Origin: Leptodontidium sp. MPI-SDFR-AT-0119
Lineage: Eukaryota; Ascomycota; Leotiomycetes; Helotiales; Leptodontidiaceae
Direction: 5' to 3'
NCBI GenBank assembly: GCA_020726505.1
Contig: JAHLEZ010000030.1
Span: 310,001-374,000, forward strand
Length of the DNA: 64,000 bases
The notes beneath the pieces are model-generated. The model was not told the origin of the DNA and did no database searches. It was given only the letters and a program-made list of their open reading frames with translations. Each line of letters opens with the position of its first letter. Within the stretch, counting starts at the first letter, position 1. The translations under genes were made by a program, and so were the position numbers. This document shows positions 57,315-64,000 of the stretch, in pieces.

Positions 57315-58296
57315 TAGGTAGTATTAATATAAATCTAATCAAGTAAAATTTGAATTAACCGAATTCTAATCTAATCTAATCTAATTAATCAAGAATTAAT
57401 TGATTAATTGATTAATAAAAGAGCCGCATCCTAATTAGGTTTAGATTTTTAGACTAAACTAAAAAGGGTTAGTATACCCTAAGAATAGATTTAGTTAAAG
57501 CTTTAAAAGCTGGGTTAATTTGGATTAAGTGAGAATTAATCCTAAACTTATTTATTTCATATATATTATATGAATAAGAAGCTAATTAATAAGAAATAGT
57601 AAGCTAGTAAGTTTATAAATATACTATTAATAGTAATTTCAATTTTAAGATCAAAATTTGTAGTATTCTACTAATAGAATACGTATTAATAAGCATATGT
57701 TTCTTATTTGTTATATAATTCCAAATACCTTTTAAAGAAATTATTAATTATAAGGTCAATTATGATACGTAATATATTAATAAGATTTCAATATAAATTA
57801 GTAATAATAAAATCTATTTTCAGATTAAAAGTTAAAGTGTTTTATTAATAAAATACGTATTTATAAGCAAGTATTCCTTATTTATTAACTAATTCCAAAT
57901 ACTTTTCTAAAGAGTTCGATAAATTTCTACTTATTATAAATCGGTACCTTTATAACTCATAATAATTATAAATACTAGTTATGATATATAACAAGTAGAA
58001 TCAACTAGAAAGTAATATTCTTTATATAAACGAAGATTCTCTCTTCTAAAGATAAATTTTCTTTAATTAGAAATTAACTACTTATATAATTCAGTTCATT
58101 ATTTCTTCATAGTATTACAAATATATATATTTAATATTATTATAAGTTAATCATTAATCAAATTAATCTAGATTAATTAACCTAATTCTAATCTAATCAA
58201 GTCAATTTTTCATTAATCTAATTCTAATCTAATCAAATCAATTAATCTGATTATTAATCGATTAGCTTGATTAATTTTGCTTACGCTGACAAATTC

Positions 58297-59160
58297 AGAC
58301 TCTCCAACTTTCACTTCTTGGCCCGGCTTATTTATGGCTCGCCTCGAGGTTCTGAATTGCCGAGCTTAGGGAAACACGACACCTCATTGAATTCTTCATT
58401 GCAATTTTAAGCCTCGCCCGACAGTTACCCGACGCCCGAAGCTAAGCTACCCCATAGGGTTGTGTATGTGGCCACCCGGTAATGTAATCGGCAAACCTCC
58501 CCCCGTCAGGAGTCATGTCGTCCGTAGTCGAGACCCTAGTTTTCGTCTGTAGGTTATCTCGACGGGCACATTGATTTTTTCCTGGACTCTCCAGTTGGTC
58601 GAAATCCGGTACCTGGCACCGTTGGGATGACGAGCCCTTTACCAATACCGACCAACAGAGGGGGTTTTGCAGCGGCGACTGGCGGGCGTGCGAGGAAGAA
58701 CTTCGGAAAAGAGGCTCGTATGCATCTCGGATGCATAATTATCCAAGAACAGCTAGGCAAGGTTTATTTATTATCAAGCGGGGTGTTGGAGTTTCGGCCC
58801 TTTTGTTCTCACTGCATCCCCAAGAGCGCCACCCAACCCCCAATCCAATCGAAGCCATCCCCAACTCCCCCAGGCCCAATTTCCAGATCTGTGGCGTCGC
58901 CTATCGCCCCGCGTATTGCCAGTTAGTGGATTCGGACCGGGAAAACATCGGGTCTGATGCTTGGTGTCCGGATTTCTTGGTCGGGGGTCCGCTCCATGAC
59001 GATGAGTTCTTTCAATCGGCAGGAATCTCGTGTCGTTAGAGAGATCTAATGTCAGGCAAAGATGGGATACCAAGCCTGTTCGTCGAGTTGACGGACCGAT
59101 TCAAGCACCAAGGGTTCCAGCCTAGAAATCTTCCTCCACTTCACTGTCGAGTTTGCAGTA
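58297..59160. other. No supported gene
   Basis: The stretch is GC-richer and of normal composition, with several overlapping short frames on both strands (58442-59073) but no motif, signal peptide or convincing splice structure. Confidence 0.4.
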
Positions 59161-59164
59161 AGTC

Positions 59165-59610
59165 CCCACCCCACCATTTGGACCACCTCGCTTAGCACAC
59201 CGCTATTTTTACTTACTTATTTTTAATAATTAATAGTTATTTTATTCTCTTATCGATTTTCTTAATTTTTTTAAATCTAAATTAAGACGATGATAAAGCT
59301 AAAATACAGTAAGCACGACATGCTTTAAGCAATTAACGCGGTTAAAAATAGTAGGTCCGAACGATACGCTTTAATTAAGTAAGGTATTCCGAAGTCTACT
59401 CTTAAACACTACATTCATAACCTAAACACTTATTAAGAAGCTGCTAGTTACTTGCAAAAACTACCCCCGGTGTTAAAGAAACGTTTTACGCGCTAGATTT
59501 TAACTTAAGAAATACTAAGGTTTAATATTACTTATACGTAAGTATAGCTTTTTGGAGAACGACTTTATATACTTTAAGGGGATACTCATTTACTCGGAAT
59601 ATTATACCCT
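59165..59610 (+). mobile_element. Truncated pogo-type element (5' part)
   Basis: Starting near accccaccatttggaccacctcgcttagc, which resembles the inner terminal repeat of the pogo element at 30357 (cccacctcgctta), the plus strand reads an HTH region: YSKHDMLQAINAVKNSRSER, YALIKWGIPKSTLKHYIHNL and ASYLQKLPPVLKKRFTRWIL. This is the psq plus CENP-B-type DNA-binding part of a pogo transposase. The catalytic domain and right end are missing beyond 59610. Confidence 0.7.
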
Positions 59611-62600
59611 GATTCTGCACTTGCTGGTACGCTGCCGAAGTAGTTGAGGGGGTTTGAGAAGGTGATGTTATAGCCTAGAGTGAAGGAAAGTGTGTTTTTC
59701 GCACTTATACGTAGAGATTTGAGTTATTGGGATGTGGTTTCCTAGGATTGGGTTATTCCCTAAGGAGAGTTTGGGGTTCGTGTTGGGTTTAGTAGTAGGG
59801 ATTTGAAGCTGGTGGGGAGTGTGACGGTTGTTTGAAACTTTAATGCGTTTGGAGGAGTGGAAGGGGGAAGTAAAGGGAAAAGGCGAATGATGAATGATGA
59901 ATGATGTTATGATTTAGAACCCGGTAGGGGATAATTAAATGAAATGAAATGAATAATGATCCCAACACTCAAGAAAATTTCCTATAAAAACATCGTGATT
60001 AAGAACCATATTCATCGAGCAAGTCAGAACTGAAAACGTTGAGGCTCAATGGTGTTGTCCCTATGTCGACTCCAGCACCGTTCCCAGTTCCACAACCAAT
60101 CCACTCGCGGCTCTAGTTCCAGCGATCCAATGCCTTGCACGTGGCGGTGGAGAATTGCTTGACTTCCTTTCCTATACTATAAGCCTCCAAGTACAGTGCA
60201 GTACATACCCTGTTCAGCGTTCGAAGGTACTACTATCTATCATATGCTAATGCTATACTTATTGTCAATCTTCATCTCATTGTCAGTGTCACCTTCGCAT
60301 TCTTAACTAATCTCGATCTTCCGACTTTCGACTTTTGACTCTCGTTAGCACCACACTCTCCCATTACCACTTCTGAATTGATGTATATGCTTAGACAAGA
60401 TCAACTTTGCATGAAAATAGTCTCGCTGCGCTTGTGGGAGACTGGCTCACTAATCAAATCAACGGACGGACGGACACCATCCTCGATGGAAACTCCTCGC
60501 ACGTTTCGCTTCAGGATCGATCACAGCGAATTTGGACTGCACTGAGAAAGAATTATTTTTATACTCGTCAATCAGTGACTGGTAAGGTAGGTGTATTATT
60601 ATTAACTGATCATACCTCTGTACTTTGTTTAGAAAGCTCGAAGTTGGGAAAGGAAATCAGATCATTTAGAGTAAGTGGTTCGAGAAGATAATTAAGTGGG
60701 ATTAGAAGTATTTACATTCACCTGTATTCTTTACATCACCACTCTTTCCAGCCTCTCAATATTCGCTCTACCCTTGATACATATCTCCCCACGCTCTACC
60801 GGCAAATTCCTCATCATCGCGTTCCAAAGAGAAGTTCCCATTTGAGAATTGAGACTGCCTGTCGTCGCTCCCCCTGGGGGTTAACTTTATTTGCCCGAAA
60901 GAGAATTTGATGAATAAGTTTTACAGGCTCTGCGAGAGCTTGATATACATATATCTTTTTAGCTTTCTGCAAATTCTATAGATTCTATTCTAACTGGAGA
61001 ATCCTGGCAGACTTTCGCTGTCACGCTTAATTTTGATGTCAATTATCGATTTTCAATTCTCTCTCTTTAGAAATTATCTACCCGAGCTAGGTCACTCATA
61101 TCCTAACCATGCGAGAAAAAACTCCACACGTATCCAGCAACCACGAGCCTGAAAGTTTCTCCAAATATAGCATTCCTGTGCGCCGATCAAGTCGACTTCA
61201 AGAAAAAAAAGGAAATTACAGGTAGACCCTTCTCATCTTCTTCTTCCTTTCTGTCATCTTCACGTCCACTTGTAAGCAAAGAGGGGTAAGTGGTATTTAT
61301 GCTTCAGCGCTGCTCTCCGTCGCTGTTACTTGTCAAATGTGGTTAAAGCTGGATGTCTAGGATCTCTAAATGGAAAATTAAAAATGGAAATGGAAATGGA
61401 AATAAGTCTCACTGCTCTTTCCAGGAGAATGTGGTTCGATGTGGATTTATTGGTCAAATATGCGAGTTGAGGAATGAGTGGTTTAGTGGAATTCCAAGGA
61501 TTGAGAAGATGGGGGGATAAATACCATGTGCAAGGCAAGATCTCATGAATCAAGAAAAAGCATACCATGCAATCCAACATGACGGATCGTAGATCTCAAA
61601 CAGGTAGGCTCTCCGAACTGCAGTGAAGACAGCGCGCTATTGGTGGCTGAGTGAAAGTATCGATGTGCTCAAGTGTCCTAAGTTTCGAGTGGCGGTGAGG
61701 TATCCTACCTGAGTCGCTGTTGGTTCCAAAGTCTCATTTGTAACGTTTCTGTTGTGGAGTGCGGTTTTACTGTCATTTCTATGCTCACTCTCAATTTGTT
61801 CTGGACCTATGGAAAGAATATCGGTACCAGAAAAAGCTACTCTTCGCAAATAAATAATCTCGATCCTCCGGCACTGTGATTATCTGCTCTCAAGCGTTAC
61901 TTCTCGGCCGCGTGTTGTGGTTGGTTGAATGAATTCATACACTTCCGGAACCGGCATAGAACTCTTTAATGGTCATTGAGTCTTCCCTGCAGCAATAGGT
62001 TTTACTAATATGTGGGATAAATATAGCCCGATCAACTGCACATGTATTAGGGTGAGGCTCTTCAATTGCAAGAGTTAGAGAGAATGTGACTCCAAGACTT
62101 TCTGCTCTCTTAACAGATTCCCATTACAGACGATCAGTATTTGAGGTCCTCGTAACTGGGCGTATTTTCAATCAAAGATAGCAGACGTATGTGGTAGGCT
62201 TACTCATGGGAGGAATGGATTCGCTCATTCTTGACTTAGGAATAGGAAGGCGGATAATGTCAGTAGAGGAGCGTCGCCTCAAGGCCTGGACCATTTCATG
62301 GCGTCATCCTTGGATGTTTAGATGGATATACCCATCAGTTTGTAGAGTTTACTGTTGTCTTTTTCTGAGTGGCTGTCAGTTGTCTACTGACGGGATTTCT
62401 TTCCTCGAGGTTTCGTTCTTTTGGAAGGATAATCTAGAATTTGGAACCGAACTTTTCCTTTCTGGCGAGTTACCTTGCTTATCCTTCTGTCTTGGAGCAA
62501 AGAGGATCCACAATACTCCCACATGAATGCTTTCTTGTAGACAGGTCGTGGCTAGACCAGGTCTCTTGTGCTTGCTTGATGGCATTTAAATACTAGAAAC

Positions 62601-62889
62601 CGAGTTTGAGAAACATTTTCTGAGTTTGAGTCACGGGCTAAGGACTTATTATTTTGGAGTTTTGTGCATAAAGATAGGGTTGATTATTTAACTGTATGAT
62701 GGTGTTGGCATAACCAGCTACAAGTGATTGACTCCGAAATTAAAGTAAAATTTTCGAATTGTATGGTTTGGTGCTAAGAATGAAAGCATGACCAGCGAGT
62801 GATCAACAAAGTACCGACTATCAACCTGGGGCCGAATATTCCCCTATTGTCACCAGCCAACACCTGCACATGCCACGAACACCTTTAGC
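59611..62889. other. Gene-poor region
   Basis: I find no gene I can support in this 3.3 kb. A few frames of 60-110 codons (60407-60691 plus, 61326-61580 minus, 61637-61849 minus, 62191-62526 plus) start from non-ATG codons or lack family and splice evidence. Composition is normal, so untranslated RNA or intron-rich genes cannot be excluded. Confidence 0.4.
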
Positions 62890-63999
62890 TCACGCACTCT
62901 TGCCCTTGACATCCATCTCGGTGTTTGAAAGAGACTCTCGTGACACAGTCTGCCCCTCCTCCTGCCGCTCAATCTCCTCCGCCACAACCGTAGCGGCCCT
63001 CCCCTTAACAGCCTGCCTCCAAACATCAACACCAAGCATGCTCACCTCCCACGCAAACAAGATCGGCAATGCTCTCCCTAGCCTATTATAACACCCCCCA
63101 CTCCAAATCTGCACCATAACCCCCCACAGCGAATGCGCCGGCCACACATACCCGATCTTGTAAAACCCAGCACTGACGTCAAACGGCATAACCGTACTCG
63201 TGATATTAACAATAATCCACGTGAATGTAAAGAACGGGACGAACGTGATTTGGATAGTAGCGATGACAGCGTCGAGAACAAGGAAATTGATATGCATAAC
63301 GAGCCAGAGAATTGCCCAAGTCTGCACGAACTGCACGCCGTTCAAACCCCACGATTCTTGGAACGCCCAGATATATGCGCAGGAGAGGAGAGCGCCGATG
63401 AGAGCGTATGCGAGGGATGCGAGGAGTCGGAACACGATGAGTGTCCGGATGGGGATGGTGGCGTAGAAGTTGAAGCCAGTGGTGATGCCGTTGAAGGCTA
63501 GGATGAAGAAGAATTGCATGAGCGTGTACATGACGATGGATGCTGTGTTGAGGAGGAAACGCGCGCTTTGAGGAGTCGAAGCTATATCCAGAGATGTCGC
63601 GTCGAAGGGGTTGAAGAGAACTTGGGCGGCGGATGTGGAGCTGGTGTTGAGTGCCTGGAGGGCAGCACTGCCGTTCGTGCGAAGATAGATGAATTTCGCT
63701 GTCGCGGAGAGGACTTGTAGGTTTGAGAACAAACTTATAGCGACGGTGGGGTAGCGGACTTGATTCCACACTACCGTGATAGCTTGCGTGGGATCGTAGG
63801 TGTCTGAGTCTTGACCTGCAAGTGCACTGCTCAAGTTCGCCGTCGCACCTTCATGGATATAAACCGCGCCCCAGAAATCACCTCTGCAGACCGCAGACTC
63901 AACATCCTTAGTAGTCTCGTAACTCGTCGATGACTTCTCAGATATGGATGGGAATGTGTCGGCTTTGAGTGCTGTGGCTGCAAGACGTATGCTTTCGCC
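62890..63999 (-). CDS. SNG1-family (DUF3533) membrane protein, 5' partial
   Basis: The frame runs from the right window edge to TAG/TGA at 62890, at least 370 residues without intron. The soluble loop near the edge (AVCRGDFWGAVYIHEGATAN, SSALAGQDSDTYDPTQAITV) is followed by five or six membrane helices (ARFLLNTASIVMYTLMQFFF, RTLIVFRLLASLAYALIGAL, QTWAILWLVMHINFLVLDAV, TFVPFFTFTWIIVNITSTVM) and the typical YVWPAHSLWGVMVQIWSGGC before a cytosolic acidic tail. SNG1-type proteins confer resistance to nitrosoguanidine and affect lipid asymmetry at the plasma membrane in yeast. The N-terminal helix lies outside the window. Confidence 0.9.
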   Translation of the reverse strand, partial: GESIRLAATALKADTFPSISEKSSTSYETTKDVESAVCRGDFWGAVYIHEGATANLSSALAGQDSDTYDPTQAITVVWNQVRYPTVAISLFSNLQVLSATAKFIYLRTNGSAALQALNTSSTSAAQVLFNPFDATSLDIASTPQSARFLLNTASIVMYTLMQFFFILAFNGITTGFNFYATIPIRTLIVFRLLASLAYALIGALLSCAYIWAFQESWGLNGVQFVQTWAILWLVMHINFLVLDAVIATIQITFVPFFTFTWIIVNITSTVMPFDVSAGFYKIGYVWPAHSLWGVMVQIWSGGCYNRLGRALPILFAWEVSMLGVDVWRQAVKGRAATVVAEEIERQEEGQTVSRESLSNTEMDVKGKSA

Positions 64000-64000
64000 G

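Larger units (their letters stand above)
55895..58288. mobile_element. Non-autonomous hAT element carrying a nested Tc1-type element
   Basis: The outer ends are CAGCGTAAAAAA (55895) and ...TTTTGCTTACGCTG (58288), flanked by identical 8-bp duplications ACAAATTC at 55887-55894 and 58289-58296. The terminal CAGCGTAA matches the full-length hAT at 9082, and TAATC-type subterminal repeats lie at both sides (57317-57405, 58170-58260). Without the nested insert the element is about 1.0 kb and codes for nothing, so it would depend on a CAGCGTAA-family transposase. It contains a diverged direct repeat of about 110 bp (around 57645-57745 and 57820-57925). Confidence 0.88.

Noticed and set aside
60407..60691. 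94-codon plus-strand frame
   Set aside because: It starts at TTG, overlaps another open frame and shows no motif.
62191..62526. 111-codon plus-strand frame
   Set aside because: Non-ATG start, Cys/Leu/Trp-rich chance composition, no family.
1..64000. CRISPR array, rRNA or tRNA genes
   Set aside because: No spaced identical repeats, rRNA landmarks or tRNA cloverleaf motifs were found by eye; the organism is a fungus.

Overview
The window looks like a piece of a filamentous ascomycete (Pezizomycotina) chromosome. Genes carry short introns, mostly 45-60 bp, with GTRAGT-type donors, CTRAC-like branch points and YAG acceptors. The families seen are typically fungal: HET domain, NACHT/STAND, Zn2Cys6, GH2 galactosidase-like, SurE, a SNG1-type membrane protein and a fungal defensin. 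Gene-bearing islands of balanced base composition alternate with long TA-rich blocks that hold broken transposases. Several stops in those transposases and in a HET gene read as CAG/CAA turned into TAG/TAA, which is what repeat-induced point mutation (RIP) leaves behind. I see no tRNA, rRNA or CRISPR array.

Layout: 3-851 is the end of an FAD-linked (BBE) oxidoreductase cut by the window edge. About 1.1-5.4 kb is a RIP-eroded block with a piggyBac-type transposase on the minus strand. At 5.7-7.4 kb lies a HET gene killed by three stops, bracketed by an inverted pair of piggyBac-end copies (4.96-5.42 and 8.15-8.64 kb). 9082-12547 is a complete hAT element with an 8-bp target duplication. 13.5-17.5 kb has one plausible small membrane-protein gene and two decayed genes. 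18267-23594 is a gene with a 51-bp coding minisatellite that is split by another complete hAT element (19272-23256); removing the element and one duplication copy rejoins the reading frame.

24.5-30.2 kb holds a divergent pair: a very large minus-strand protein with a protease-like core and a C-terminal membrane region, and a plus-strand protein with a C-terminal membrane anchor, with a hairpin MITE between them. 30357-32389 is a RIP-eroded pogo-type element with a 39-C tract in one terminal repeat. 33.46-33.74 kb is a RIP-mutated copy of the leader of the gene at 18.3 kb. 35.0-46.0 kb is the richest gene island: a zinc-cluster fragment, a secreted GH2 enzyme, a decayed gene, an unknown gene, a NACHT fragment, SurE, and a Zn2Cys6 regulator.

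48.8-50.5 kb holds a divergent pair of small secreted proteins: a six-cysteine defensin of the eurocin/plectasin type (minus) and a four-cysteine protein with a beta-gamma-crystallin-like look (plus). From 50.8 kb on come a decayed hAT, a Tc1-type element nested inside a non-autonomous hAT (55895-58288), a truncated pogo fragment, a long stretch with no supported gene, and the 3' part of a SNG1/DUF3533 protein at the right edge. The window therefore combines competition or immunity-type genes (HET, NACHT, defensin, possibly the 24-30 kb pair) with active and RIP-silenced transposons, several of which have broken host genes.
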